A stretch of DNA of 64,000 bases from NCBI GenBank assembly GCA_027487485.1, contig JAIYDN010000009.1:1-64000 (forward strand). The letters are read 5' to 3'. The position numbers and the translations under genes are program-made. This stretch comes from Planctomycetaceae bacterium. GTDB lineage: Bacteria; Planctomycetota; Planctomycetia; Pirellulales; Pirellulaceae. Shown here piece by piece: positions 44,246-54,424 of the stretch. The notes beneath the pieces are model-generated. The model made no database searches, was not told the DNA's origin, and was given only the letters and a program-made list of their open reading frames with translations. Each line of letters starts with the position of its first letter. The first letter of the stretch is position 1.

Positions 44246-46114
44246 CTATTTAGCGGGTGTGGATGGAGAGGAAAGGACCATCGATCCTTCAATATTGCCA
44301 CCCTTTTGGACCGACTCATGGACCAAGACTCCGAACTGCGATCGAACTTGCTTCCATGGTGGAATGTCCTTGGCCGCAAGACCGCATACAACCACTTTGG
44401 TCAGAAGCATCGACGGCCAGTCTACCAAGCGATACTCGCGATTCTCTTGTTCGGGAATTCGAGACCAACTTCTTTCTAGCCACGAACCCAAGAAAGCGGC
44501 TTGCCTTGTTGAAAAAGCCTCCGAGCCACCTTTTGATCTCGACATCGCGTCGTTCCAAAGGGGGGAACCATTTGGATTCTTGGTTTTGGCCGAACTGATG
44601 AGCCCTTTGAACCACGAGCTGTTGGTTGCAAGATAAAGATACTTGTCATCTACGGCAGCACAGCACAAAACTTGATGTTCCCCTTTGGTAAGCGAAACAA
44701 ACAAGGATTCATCGTTCTCGGCTGTCCAACACTGAAAAGGTCCAATCTGTTCGAATCGCACTTCTTCATCGTCTTTGAAAATCGCTTTAACGGCTTTTGC
44801 TGCACCAACCGGGTCTTGCAAAGCACAAGCGATCACTTTTTCACGAGTGAGCTTGCCTGGCTGGGCATCGTCTTGACGCGTCGCTGCAAACTGCATCATC
44901 AATGGGCCTGACTTATAGATCAGTTCTTTGCGGACATCTATTTTCGGTCCATCTGGATCCGTCAGAATGCTGTCCAAAAGATCACCGAAGTTTCCAGGTG
45001 TATCTTCGTCGATCATTTTGTCGACGGTATAGTTCACGCCTTGAAACCATGGCTTCATATCGATGTAGGAGGAGGAAACGAAATCCATGGAATCGATCGA
45101 CAAATTCGGTAGGGACGGCATTGGCCCGGTCTTGTAACTCAATAAAGCAAGTCCGTTGGATGGAGGCTGAGCGATGGAGGTCTTGTACCGAAGACTCCAT
45201 TGTGCTGTGGAACCGTCCGTTCGACTCAAGACACCTTGAACGTCGTTCAGACCAGGCATGCCGAACATGTCGGCGGAGCGAAGAAGTTTGGCATTCCCTT
45301 TGGTAGCGTATGCCTTCATCAATTCCCATGGTGATAACCAAAACTGGAGTCCGCCCGGAATTGCATTTTTTAGAAGTGAATCAACGGCCAATTTGCCGCC
45401 GCTCTTGGTGGAGCTCATACCACCTGTCGACAACCATTCTTGAATTGCCCCAGTTGAAGATGAAACGCAACACCACTGCGACCCAATGGCGACGCAAACC
45501 GAAGGTTTGTCTTTGACGGAACTGTTCATCACCATCAAAGTGGTGGACTTGCCAATTTTCGAGACAGTGAACTTTTGCTTGCCACCATGCACTTGTACGA
45601 TTTTTTGAATGAAAGGATGCTGCTGAGCGTCCGGGCCTAGTTTCGCTAGGAATGCGACCGCCAATTCCGCTTCGTTCCTAGAAAACACAGCGACCGCGCC
45701 AGGCGTCTCAAGCGACGCAAGATCCGACCAATTGATTCCTAACCAAGGCGCTGGATTCAATAACGAGCCGACGCCCAAAGCAGCTTGCTTGGCCGCAACG
45801 TCATTCCATAGCTTGGACGTAAATCCTCTTCCGAAATCGGATGTTTCAATGGACTTGTAGGTGGTTGAAACGGTGGGGGCAGTGACCACAAAATGGGTCG
45901 CTGCAGGAAGCACCTGGGCCAGATTGACTTGATCCAGGGGTTCCGCTTGGACCTGACGGTCACTAACCATTGCCAAGGCTAGCAACAACAGCAACCAAGA
46001 GGAACGAAATCGCCATGTACTGCTGCAAGTGAAACTTCGAAGAACCGATCGGAGTATTTGTTGGATGCCAATGGTTTTGTTAGCAAGCATGAAGTTAAAT
46101 TGAGTCTTATTCAT
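44246..46114 (-). CDS. Exported hypothetical protein of ABC operon
   Basis: This is a protein of about 622 residues. Starting at MNKTQFNF (overlapping the permease stop by 8 bp) gives a signal segment SSWLLLLLALAMVSDRQVQA. The mature part is a repeat-free alpha/beta protein with strands such as THFVVTAPTVSTTYKSIE and APWLGINWSDLASLETPGAV. It resembles large periplasmic planctomycete proteins (DUF3352-like); the assignment is weak. It lies last in the ABC operon and may be a substrate-side partner. Confidence 0.68.
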   Translation of the reverse strand: MNKTQFNFMLANKTIGIQQILRSVLRSFTCSSTWRFRSSWLLLLLALAMVSDRQVQAEPLDQVNLAQVLPAATHFVVTAPTVSTTYKSIETSDFGRGFTSKLWNDVAAKQAALGVGSLLNPAPWLGINWSDLASLETPGAVAVFSRNEAELAVAFLAKLGPDAQQHPFIQKIVQVHGGKQKFTVSKIGKSTTLMVMNSSVKDKPSVCVAIGSQWCCVSSSTGAIQEWLSTGGMSSTKSGGKLAVDSLLKNAIPGGLQFWLSPWELMKAYATKGNAKLLRSADMFGMPGLNDVQGVLSRTDGSTAQWSLRYKTSIAQPPSNGLALLSYKTGPMPSLPNLSIDSMDFVSSSYIDMKPWFQGVNYTVDKMIDEDTPGNFGDLLDSILTDPDGPKIDVRKELIYKSGPLMMQFAATRQDDAQPGKLTREKVIACALQDPVGAAKAVKAIFKDDEEVRFEQIGPFQCWTAENDESLFVSLTKGEHQVLCCAAVDDKYLYLATNSSWFKGLISSAKTKNPNGSPLWNDAMSRSKGGSEAFSTRQAAFLGSWLERSWSRIPEQENREYRLVDWPSMLLTKVVVCGLAAKDIPPWKQVRSQFGVLVHESVQKGGNIEGSMVLSSPSTPAK

Positions 46115-48626
46115 AGGTAAGGTGTCGAATTGGGTTGATCTTGGATGCATTCCATGCAGGTACGATAGCGGCAAGAGTCACGATGACCAGTGTGCCAACG
46201 GCGCAGCCGATCATCAAGGGCGGATTCCATTCAAATTCGGGGGTGTACCCCAACAAGGCCTCGCTACAAGAATAAATGATCAGCACTGTGGTGACGCCCC
46301 CAATCATGCCGAACGACACTCCGATTGCCCCGAGCAGCCAAGCCTGAACCAGCACGGAGGACATCAATTGGCGACGACTGGCTCCTACAATTCGCAGCAA
46401 AGAAAAGTCTCTTGCCTGTTCGATCATGTTCATGGCCAAGGTGGTGGCGATTCCGAAACCGCCCGTCAGGAACGAGATAAAAACGACGCTCCAAACTCCG
46501 GCCGTGACTCCCAAGATGGCTTGGTCGACCCCTTTACGCAAATCGGTCCCACGTTGCAATTCGAATCCATATTGCTCTTTGACTAAACTGAGAGCCGTTT
46601 CCGCTTCGACCAGGTTATCGGGTTCGATTCCCAGCGAGTACCATTGGAATCCAGTCAGTGGGAAAAACTTTTGTGCCGTTCTTCGATCCAAAGTGATCGC
46701 CATACCACCGTTAGCAAAATTCGAGTGCACCCCGCCTACCTTCAATTCAAAGGTTTGGCCATCCACATTGAGCAAAATGGTGTCCCCCGCTTTCTTACCA
46801 AGCTTCTTTGCCAACATCGATCCGATAAAGGTTGCATCGCCAGCAAGTGATTCTCTTGCCTGATCGGAAGTCATTCCCTTGGGTTCGGCAGGGAAGGGGC
46901 AATCGTCAGGGAATTCGCGAACCAAAGCAAGCACGGACTGATCGTTGGCTTGGCACCATACGAATCGAATCGCATTGGACCATTTCAGACCCGGAACTTG
47001 CGACACGGCTTCTCGAAGTGGGTCTTCCGAATCAATCAACAAAGAAGGGCTTTGGGTTGCGATCAAGAACAAGTCCCCTGGTATTGCTCGATTGTGCCAT
47101 CGTTTGATCTCTGCCGTGTTGCTCATTAGGGTTTGCCCAAGTCCAACCGCACCACACAAGGAGATCACTAGAAATCCTGCGTTCAGGGAAGTCCGTTCGG
47201 GGCGCCGAACCAATTGATGCTCCGCCACCTCGACGGGAAAACCCCATCGCAATTTGGAGATCCTGTCCACGATTGCAACCAAGGGAATCAAGCCTAGCGG
47301 TATCCATAACAAGTACGCCAACAAACAGAGCAAGCCAGCCGCAACGCCCCATTGCGGTGAAAGCCATTCTCGCTGAACGCAGAACATTCCAAAAATGGCA
47401 AAGCACCACAGGATCATTCCATTGCGAATTGAACGCCATGGCAAAGACGTATTCTCCGAGACAACCGGTTCCCGAAAGCTCTCCAACGGTGAAATCGCAC
47501 TCTGCTGCTTCTGGGCAAACCAAACGACCAACAGCGTCAGCCCTGGCACAAAAAGAGAAATGGCAACAATCGCAAGCCATGGAATTGAAAAGGCACCAGG
47601 CGGAGTTTGCAAGACTGCGGACAAAACATTCCCCATCACCAAACCAAGCCCACATCCACTCAACACCCCCAAAAGAACACCGATCAAACTGATGGCGAGC
47701 GCTTCCATGAGAACCACTCGCGAAATCTGCTGCGCGGTTGCGCCAAGACAACGCAAAATGGCAAAGTGCGGCCGGCGCTCCGCCAAATTCATTCGGGTAG
47801 AATTGAGCACGATATAGGCGGCCATCGCAACCGCAAGCGCGCTGGCAAAGGACAGGCCAAGTTCCGTCGACTTCAATAAGTCGTCGGCGACACCGACCAT
47901 GTTGGTTCGTTCTTTCACCTTGACGGATGTCGGCAATACTTTAGCTAATTGGTCCGTTGCCGAAGATTTAAGTGCCGCGTCATCGGACTTCAAAAAGACG
48001 CGAGTTCGATCCAGCTGATCTTTAAGAGAGCTCGATTTTTGCAGCCAATTTAAATCGACGATCAATCCATGTTCGCTCGAGATCTGATTCCAAATCTTCG
48101 AAGGGATAATGGCCTTTACCATCAGTTTCTTGAAGCCCTTGCGAAACAGGCATTGCACAAGCTCTCCCTGTTCGACGCTCAACTGCCTCGCAACCAGTTC
48201 CGACAATACGCATTCCTCTGGTCCTGGTATCTGATCGTCCGTCAGTTTGAAAGAAGATTGCAGCAATTGCCGAACTGAGGTCTGCGATTCGTCGAGCGGA
48301 ATTCCTATCGCCAAGCCTCTTGTCTTGAGCTCTTTATTGCGAATGACCGTACCTCGAATCAAGGTCGGCATGGCCACCGAGCCTTCCACGGACTGCGTCA
48401 AAGCCGGATCAAAATCAGAGCTTGAGTATCTACCACCGCTTGCACTTACAATATCAAGGGACGGCAGCCCCTGAACCGCCCTGTTCAGCTCACGAAACGA
48501 GGATCGAGCGTTATGGGAAGCAACAAAGATGCTGACCAGCGTTGCTGTCGACAAAATCAGGCTGACCAAGGTAAACAGCAATCGAGTCGGCCGTTGCTTC
48601 CAATGCTCCCAAAGAATATTGAGCAT
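46107..48626 (-). CDS. FtsX-family ABC transporter permease
   Basis: This is a protein of about 839 residues. An N-terminal transmembrane helix is followed by a MacB-like periplasmic domain, a three-helix FtsX unit (about 260-390), a central helix pair (about 420-470), a second periplasmic domain and a final FtsX unit (about 715-835, ending TLAAIVPAWNASKINPIRHL). This double-FtsX layout is typical of MacB/LolCE-type exporters or mechanotransducers. It starts 4 bp after the ATPase gene. Confidence 0.87.
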   Translation of the reverse strand: MLNILWEHWKQRPTRLLFTLVSLILSTATLVSIFVASHNARSSFRELNRAVQGLPSLDIVSASGGRYSSSDFDPALTQSVEGSVAMPTLIRGTVIRNKELKTRGLAIGIPLDESQTSVRQLLQSSFKLTDDQIPGPEECVLSELVARQLSVEQGELVQCLFRKGFKKLMVKAIIPSKIWNQISSEHGLIVDLNWLQKSSSLKDQLDRTRVFLKSDDAALKSSATDQLAKVLPTSVKVKERTNMVGVADDLLKSTELGLSFASALAVAMAAYIVLNSTRMNLAERRPHFAILRCLGATAQQISRVVLMEALAISLIGVLLGVLSGCGLGLVMGNVLSAVLQTPPGAFSIPWLAIVAISLFVPGLTLLVVWFAQKQQSAISPLESFREPVVSENTSLPWRSIRNGMILWCFAIFGMFCVQREWLSPQWGVAAGLLCLLAYLLWIPLGLIPLVAIVDRISKLRWGFPVEVAEHQLVRRPERTSLNAGFLVISLCGAVGLGQTLMSNTAEIKRWHNRAIPGDLFLIATQSPSLLIDSEDPLREAVSQVPGLKWSNAIRFVWCQANDQSVLALVREFPDDCPFPAEPKGMTSDQARESLAGDATFIGSMLAKKLGKKAGDTILLNVDGQTFELKVGGVHSNFANGGMAITLDRRTAQKFFPLTGFQWYSLGIEPDNLVEAETALSLVKEQYGFELQRGTDLRKGVDQAILGVTAGVWSVVFISFLTGGFGIATTLAMNMIEQARDFSLLRIVGASRRQLMSSVLVQAWLLGAIGVSFGMIGGVTTVLIIYSCSEALLGYTPEFEWNPPLMIGCAVGTLVIVTLAAIVPAWNASKINPIRHLTYE

Positions 48627-48630
48627 AGGT

Positions 48631-49320
48631 CTAGGGCTTTCTTGAATCGTGAACAATCAATCCGTCGCGCATCTTCACAATTCTGTCCGCCGCTTCGGCG
48701 ACCGTATTGTCGTGCGTCACGATCACTAAGGTCTGATGCAACTCTCGAACAAGCTGCCGGAAAAGGTCGATCACCATTTTGCTATTAGTGGAATCCAATG
48801 CGCCGGTCGGCTCATCTGCCAGCAAGATCGCAGGGGACATGACCAAGGCTCGTGCGATCGCAACGCGCTGTGCTTCCCCGCCCGAAAGCTCTCCTGGGCG
48901 ATTTTGTTGCTTGTTCTCCATCCCTACGGACGCGAGGGCTGCAATCGCCTTCGGCCGAGCCTCCTCGATCGAAACACCATCCAAACGCATCGGGACCATG
49001 ACGTTGTCGATGGCCTTTAGCATGGGAAGCAAGTGAACCTTTTGAAAAACGAATCCGATTCGCCTGCGACGCAGCAATGTTTGGCTAAGATCGTCTAAGT
49101 GCGAAATGGACTGCTGTTCCAACAATACGTCACCAGAATCCGGGCTGTCCAACCCACCCAGCATATGCAGCAAGGTGCTTTTGCCACACCCCGATGGGCC
49201 AACAATTGCAACGAATTCCCCTTTGGCTATGTCCAAGCTGACGCCGCGCAATGCCGGGTGATCGACAATCCCTGTTTTATAGGTCTTCGCCACATTGAGG
49301 GCGCGAAGCAGATGTTCCAT
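48631..49320 (-). CDS. ABC transporter ATPase (MacB/LolD type)
   Basis: This 229-residue ATPase has Walker [11 protein letters not shown]-loop [14 protein letters not shown], signature [15 protein letters not shown], Walker [14 protein letters not shown] and switch His in VIVTHD. Length and wording place it in the LolD/MacB/FtsE group that pairs with FtsX-like permeases, here the next gene. It lies 79 bp after the large 809-residue envelope protein gene. Confidence 0.95.
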   Translation of the reverse strand: MEHLLRALNVAKTYKTGIVDHPALRGVSLDIAKGEFVAIVGPSGCGKSTLLHMLGGLDSPDSGDVLLEQQSISHLDDLSQTLLRRRRIGFVFQKVHLLPMLKAIDNVMVPMRLDGVSIEEARPKAIAALASVGMENKQQNRPGELSGGEAQRVAIARALVMSPAILLADEPTGALDSTNSKMVIDLFRQLVRELHQTLVIVTHDNTVAEAADRIVKMRDGLIVHDSRKP

Positions 49321-49399
49321 CCAAGACTTTCTGGTTTAGTTGAATCGACATGCAATCATCTAGGAAAGCCCAAAAACTGCAACTGCGATTCTGCTTCTT

Positions 49400-51829
49400 C
49401 TACCAAACTCCCATGATCCCATGAAGCCCATCTTGCTCCACAGCGTCCGGTAAACAACGCTCCAAATAAGGGGCGCGATCCGATAAAATGATAAATGATC
49501 GAGGCTGTGGCTGAAATGGCATCACATTCTGATTCGCACCTGCTCGCGAAGAAGCAATTCCCACACGTTCTGCCCAGAAATCCTCTTCGAAGATTTGCCC
49601 TGTATTGTTTGCCCGACTGTTGAAATTACTAAACTGATTCCGGAAAAACTGGTTCAAGGTGTACTGATCGGCAGAAGGAGCGTCCACGGGTGCATCTGTC
49701 GACACCGAAACATACTTCTTGCGGAGTACGCGAACTGCATCCTCCATCGTCATCTCCGAACAACTGGCTTTCGCCCCCGGTGCTACCTCGTTGGCAATAA
49801 AGCACCGTGATTGTGCATCCACGAACATCGCGACGCTCCAGGCAAAAGCCGAGTCATTTCTGATCGATTTGTCGTTAAGCACTTCGTCTTTTTCTTCCGG
49901 TCTGCCGATCAAGGAAACCCCTCGCAAGGGATGGGTAACGCAGAACTGCGATTGAATTCGTGGTTGCAAAAGGCCCGCATAAACCTGCTTTCCTTCTTTG
50001 TCGAACTGCTGACTGCCAGGTAGTTCTTTGTTGGAATGGATGGTCAATGGAGACAGTTGGGTTTCCTCCCCCAGCACAAAACCTTCGGAGGGAACGACAG
50101 CAGCAAAGTAGCTCTGACGCGACCAAACCATCCCATCGCCCCGTGCGTCCAAACACGCAAAGGACCTTAGGCGACCAATCGATCCAAAACCATCCTTGAG
50201 GATCCCATAGGCAAACAACGCTAGTGTAAAGAAAGCCGCTAAAAGAGGCATCAATATCACCAGCCAAACCCGACGCTTGTGTTGATTGCACCAAAAGAGA
50301 AGTCCCGGGACTACCAATCCTGCGAACGCTGAAACAAACACAAGAAAAGGGATCACAGGCGTACGTCCGACGGATGGAATCAACCACCCCCAGAAATCAT
50401 CCCCAATTCCATCCTTGAATCGTTGAACTCGATTGATCGGAACCTCGGGGGAAAAACCTGCGGGGTCTCGAAACAAGGATTCTGCATCTCGGCGAGCATT
50501 CGTTTCAAGCCGTACCGTTCCAAACCCATAGGAGAAGGTTAGGTCATTCTGTAGCATGTCAGCTTGATCTTCTGGCACCTTTGTAACGCCCGGACCCATT
50601 TTAGGATCCGGAGAAAAAGGAACATCATAAGCCTCCAGCAATCGCGAGGCAGCGATCTCCAGCATCGAAAGTTCAAGGTCAATTCTCGATTGACCGACCT
50701 CTAATAATGAATTCGACAACATTTCAATTGTTTCGAGCAAATCGCCCGTAAAGTCCATTCCGTTAGGGTACATCTGTTGATTGTACCGTGCTGTATTTGC
50801 GAAACCGTCGATGAGATACTTGGATTGAAATTGATCCCAAAGGGTGTCTGGAAACAAGTCCATTGTCGAATCAAAATCACTCTGCTGCACGTTTGGAATA
50901 TCAACCGGCAACACACCCAAGCCACCGCGAATCCATTTTGATTTCGAAGCCCGCAAATCGTTATCTGTTCTAGCCGCATCGATAGTGATCGGAAAACGGC
51001 GTCGCACTTCCTTGATGCTTTTTACGTTGCATACGATTAGCACTCCTCCTGCAAGTGCGTAGTTATTCAGAGACTGAATCGCACCTGGAGATAAGCTTTC
51101 GATTTCTGATGCACTTACAGTGACTTGATCAAATACACTCAAGTACAGCCAGTTGTTCGGCAGCCTTTCTGAATCAGCATAGATCGGTTTGTTCACGCCA
51201 ACCATTCGAGTTTCGGATTGCGAGTACCAGCGTCCGGTCTTTTCAAAGTCCTCTTTCGCACTTTTGCGCCTTGGGTCCAGTCTCGATAGATCCTTTGAGA
51301 AAACAACCAAGCTTGGAGCGTTGCTTGCCCCGGAAAACCCGAGCTGGTTGTACGCGTACACTTTCTGTCCGCTCAACCTTTGACCGTTCAACGTTGCAAA
51401 AATGTTGACTACCTGCGTGTCGAACATGTTGGCCAAGATCTCGCCACGCGCTTCCGATGTTCCCTGTTCAACCGCAATCTCCAAAACCGCTTGAGTCCCG
51501 GTTTCGGAGAAGTACTGGCCATTGGCGAAATGAACCTTGAGATTACCGTCCGTCTTGAATACCACACCTTTTTGCGGAACGACTCTTACGTTGACGGGGC
51601 AATAGCCCGCTTTGTATCCCGTCCACTCGGGGACCGACACATAAATGAAAATGTCCCCCGTCGAGCCCGATCGCTGAGTTATCAAGTATTCGGTTGCATT
51701 CTGGGATAGGTCGATCGCTCCCTGTGCATTCCCACGGTTAGCGTGGAAAAGCACCGAAATGAAAACAGAAGCGATCAAGCTCAACGCAAAGCGCGAAGAG
51801 ATTTTCAGACTTCTCCCAAGGTAAAACAT
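49400..51829 (-). CDS. Large exported/membrane protein of ABC operon
   Basis: This is an 809-residue protein: a signal peptide (about 15-35), then an immunoglobulin-like extracytoplasmic region (TGYKAGYCPVNVRVVPQKGV) and a Rossmann-like stretch (NYALAGGVLIVCNVKSIKEV) similar to GldG/DUF4350-type domains. Two membrane helices follow near 485-540 (IPFLVFVSAFAGLVVPGLLF), with a soluble tail. No enzyme motif. Its position before the ATPase and permease suggests an envelope-complex component. Confidence 0.7.
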   Translation of the reverse strand: MFYLGRSLKISSRFALSLIASVFISVLFHANRGNAQGAIDLSQNATEYLITQRSGSTGDIFIYVSVPEWTGYKAGYCPVNVRVVPQKGVVFKTDGNLKVHFANGQYFSETGTQAVLEIAVEQGTSEARGEILANMFDTQVVNIFATLNGQRLSGQKVYAYNQLGFSGASNAPSLVVFSKDLSRLDPRRKSAKEDFEKTGRWYSQSETRMVGVNKPIYADSERLPNNWLYLSVFDQVTVSASEIESLSPGAIQSLNNYALAGGVLIVCNVKSIKEVRRRFPITIDAARTDNDLRASKSKWIRGGLGVLPVDIPNVQQSDFDSTMDLFPDTLWDQFQSKYLIDGFANTARYNQQMYPNGMDFTGDLLETIEMLSNSLLEVGQSRIDLELSMLEIAASRLLEAYDVPFSPDPKMGPGVTKVPEDQADMLQNDLTFSYGFGTVRLETNARRDAESLFRDPAGFSPEVPINRVQRFKDGIGDDFWGWLIPSVGRTPVIPFLVFVSAFAGLVVPGLLFWCNQHKRRVWLVILMPLLAAFFTLALFAYGILKDGFGSIGRLRSFACLDARGDGMVWSRQSYFAAVVPSEGFVLGEETQLSPLTIHSNKELPGSQQFDKEGKQVYAGLLQPRIQSQFCVTHPLRGVSLIGRPEEKDEVLNDKSIRNDSAFAWSVAMFVDAQSRCFIANEVAPGAKASCSEMTMEDAVRVLRKKYVSVSTDAPVDAPSADQYTLNQFFRNQFSNFNSRANNTGQIFEEDFWAERVGIASSRAGANQNVMPFQPQPRSFIILSDRAPYLERCLPDAVEQDGLHGIMGVW

Positions 51830-51838
51830 ATAGCAAAC

Positions 51839-52585
51839 CTACCGTACTGGAGCTGCTTCTTCTTCGAACATGGTCTTATAAAAAATCCCTGCACCAACGG
51901 CACCAAGGATGGGTGCAACCCAGAATAGCCATAGTTGAGCAATCGCCCAACCACCAACCATCACTGCTGGACCCGTGGAACGCGCTGGATTGACCGACAG
52001 GTTGGTGACTGGAATTCCAATCAAATGGATCAAGGTCAAACCAAGCCCAATTGCAATCGGAGCGAAACCGGCTGGAGCTCGTTTGTCCGTCGCACCATGG
52101 ATGATGAACAGAAAGAAGAAGGTCAATACAACTTCTGCAACAAAGCACGCGACCATCGAATACTGACCAGGAGAATGCTCAGCATATCCGTTGGAAGCAA
52201 AGCCATCGGAAAGCTTGAAGGCAGGATTTCCGGAAGCGATGACATAAAGAACAGCCGATCCCAATAACGCTCCAGCTACCTGAGCCAAAATATAAGGGCC
52301 AACGTCTGCGCCCTTAAATCTTCCCCCGGCGGTTAAGCCCAGAGTGACCGCAGGATTCAAGTGACAACCCGAAATATGGCCAATCGTGTAAGCCATCGTC
52401 AGCACGGTAAGCCCAAAGGCCAATGCAACTCCTGCAAAGCCGATCCCCAAACTGATCGGCGTTTCCCCCACTTTGGCTGCGAAAACCGCGGCTAAAACAG
52501 CGCTACCACAACCCCCGAATACAAGCCAAAAAGTTCCAAAACATTCGGCCACACATCGCTTTCCTAAATCCACCAGGCTACCCAA
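51839..52585 (-). CDS. aqpZ: Aquaporin (MIP family, AqpZ-like)
   Basis: This is a 248-residue channel with six membrane helices and both pore motifs: NPAVTLGL after SGCHL and NPARSTGPA after LSV. The AqpZ-like SGCHLNPAV wording and the His/Arg selectivity residues suggest water rather than glycerol transport. It lies 9 bp upstream of the large envelope protein gene, so it may share that transcript. Length is normal for the family. Confidence 0.95.
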   Translation of the reverse strand: MGSLVDLGKRCVAECFGTFWLVFGGCGSAVLAAVFAAKVGETPISLGIGFAGVALAFGLTVLTMAYTIGHISGCHLNPAVTLGLTAGGRFKGADVGPYILAQVAGALLGSAVLYVIASGNPAFKLSDGFASNGYAEHSPGQYSMVACFVAEVVLTFFFLFIIHGATDKRAPAGFAPIAIGLGLTLIHLIGIPVTNLSVNPARSTGPAVMVGGWAIAQLWLFWVAPILGAVGAGIFYKTMFEEEAAPVR

Positions 52586-52825
52586 CTTTCTTTGCTGTAT
52601 TTTGTTCTGTTTTTACCTCGAAAACCAACCGAGCTGCGGGCAAGGCCCACGCCCGTATGAACCATACCGACTACATCCATGGCGATGAGCGACTGAGGCT
52701 GAAATTGCCGCCAGCCAATAATCCTGCCTGAAAATCAGCTCGTTGGTTCAGACAGGTGATGATACCAAAAAATGACATTGTGTGCGTTGACTTAGTTAAT
52801 GCCCAGAACACACACAAAAATGCAG

Positions 52826-53914
52826 CTAGGACATCTTGACCAATTTGGTAATTCGTCCCGTCTCTACCCATTCCGCTACGTAGATGTTTCCTTGGCGATC
52901 GAAACAAGCATCATGGGGATGAACAAACTTTCCATCTTGCCACTTTGTTTCATCTTTTCGTATGGCAAATCCCTTGTCCGCTTCAATTCTTGCGACATCG
53001 TCTCCTAAAGTGGCAATGGTTTTATAATCTTTGTCCAGAATGGAGACTCGCGACTTCAGTTCAGGGACCAGCAGTAGATCCCCTTGCTGGTCCACGTTCG
53101 CGGGCAAGCCAAAGCCAGTGATTGTCTTTTCGTACTTACCATCGATGGAAAAGATCTGAAGCGTGTTGTTGGCTCGATCGGTCACTACAATCTTCGGAGC
53201 TTGAGGATTGCGGTCGTCGATCCACAAGCCGTGCGGTGTATTGAACTTGCCTTCTCCGGCACCTTCTCCACCAAACGAGCTTAACCACTTACCATCTTTG
53301 TCGTACCGATGGATTCGGAAAGCGCCGTAACCGTCAGCCAAGAAGAAACCGCCATCGCTAGTAAACGCGAAGTTTGTTGGCATGAATCGATCACGTCCCC
53401 AAACGCGCTTGGGCGATTCGGCTTCGTCCGCGTGGTAAACGCCGGATTCTTTAGGAGCTCGTTTCTTCCAAACGACTTCCCCCTTCAAATCAAGCTTGGC
53501 AAACTCCTTAACTTGTTGATAAGCGGCAACGTAAAGAAATTCTTGCGAGCCTTCTTGGCGAACTTCGATTCCATGCCCACCACCTTGATACTGACTTCCA
53601 AAGGCCCGAATAAATTTTCCTTGATCGTCGAAGACAAAGATGGAGGGGTGGTCCTTCAGTTGCTCGCGACCTTCGTGAATCACATAAAGATTATTGGCCG
53701 AATCGACGGCAACATTATGAGTTGTCTGCCAGGTGTACTTCGATGGCAATTGAGGAAAATGATGACGCACTTCGAAGGTATGCTCCCCTGATCCCGTTAC
53801 GATTTTGGAAGGCGTTCGACGAGCCAACGCCAAATTGGGGGCAACCAAAACCCCAGCCGTGCATGCTACAGTGGTTCGAATAAAGTTGCGGCGATCGCGA
53901 TTCTCAGCTTTCAT
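52826..53914 (-). CDS. Tat-exported NHL-repeat beta-propeller protein
   Basis: This is a protein of about 362 residues starting at MKAENRDRRNF; the twin-arginine signal RRNFIRTTV and the hydrophobic LVAPNLALA follow. NHL-like blades are seen in THNVAVDSANNLYVIHEG, FNTPHGLWIDD, HPHDACFDRQGNIYVAEW. It resembles peptidyl-glycine-lyase-like and 6-bladed propellers found widely in planctomycetes. No catalytic residues can be assigned. It is transcribed on its own; 240 bp before the aquaporin gene hold nothing I recognise. Confidence 0.85.
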   Translation of the reverse strand: MKAENRDRRNFIRTTVACTAGVLVAPNLALARRTPSKIVTGSGEHTFEVRHHFPQLPSKYTWQTTHNVAVDSANNLYVIHEGREQLKDHPSIFVFDDQGKFIRAFGSQYQGGGHGIEVRQEGSQEFLYVAAYQQVKEFAKLDLKGEVVWKKRAPKESGVYHADEAESPKRVWGRDRFMPTNFAFTSDGGFFLADGYGAFRIHRYDKDGKWLSSFGGEGAGEGKFNTPHGLWIDDRNPQAPKIVVTDRANNTLQIFSIDGKYEKTITGFGLPANVDQQGDLLLVPELKSRVSILDKDYKTIATLGDDVARIEADKGFAIRKDETKWQDGKFVHPHDACFDRQGNIYVAEWVETGRITKLVKMS

Positions 53915-54038
53915 AATTAAGTCCAATCAATATTAAGGGAGAGGAATACAGACCTAAGAGGCGCTCCTAATATAGATGATGTAGTCAAGCAGAACTACTA
54001 GGTGCAACATGACCTGATCATTGCCAAGAATCACAAAA

Positions 54039-54109
54039 TGTTCCTGATCCCCCAGCGGGATTTCGGTCTTCGGATCCGAGGGGTGAAGGTTCAAATCCTT
54101 CCTGTACAC
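54039..54109 (+). tRNA. Degenerate tRNA-like sequence
   Basis: The T arm GAAGG-TTCAAAT-CCTTC (54085-54101) is perfect. Upstream are a possible anticodon arm (TTCGG...CCGAG around a nine-base loop) and a short D-like hairpin (TCCC-CCAGC-GGGA). The acceptor pairs only 4 of 7 positions (TGTTCCT against CTGTACA), and CCA is absent. No anticodon can be given with confidence. A decayed tRNA fragment is most likely; a functional tRNA is unlikely. Confidence 0.35.
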
Positions 54110-54329
54110 TCGTCTCATCCTGCGAACTTTAGGCTACCCGCTAGTTCGCGGAGTGAGGTTTTGTTTCGCAGCGCATCGTTCGCTGAAGTCCCCTTGTTTT
54201 GGGCGTTTTCGATGTCCCTGCCCAATCTTTCGCGACCTCGATTTTCTTACCACGGGCAGATTTCCCGAATGTTGCTTCCAACCTAACGAACTAAAGTTTT
54301 GTGCAGATTGAAAACGGGGGTTGGCAATA

Positions 54330-54392
54330 GTAGCCGGACTCGCCAGAGTTCGGTTTTTATTCGACGCACTGAAGTCTGGCGAATCCAGCTAC
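54330..54392. repeat. GTAGC...TCGCCAGA inverted repeat
   Basis: The 24-bp arms at 54330-54353 and 54369-54392 are inverted with five differences (GTAGCCGGACTCGCCAGAG against GTAGCTGGATTCGCCAGAC). The loop contains TTTTTATTCG. It is another intergenic palindrome family, 32 bp beyond the stop of the Reg_prop/cytochrome gene. Confidence 0.65.
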
Positions 54393-54424
54393 CCAAGAAA
54401 ATAATATGGACAGAGCACTAGACC

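Noticed and set aside
52671-52907. 78-codon frame between the aquaporin and NHL genes
   Set aside because: It overlaps the end of the NHL gene, and its composition and lack of a ribosome site argue against a gene.
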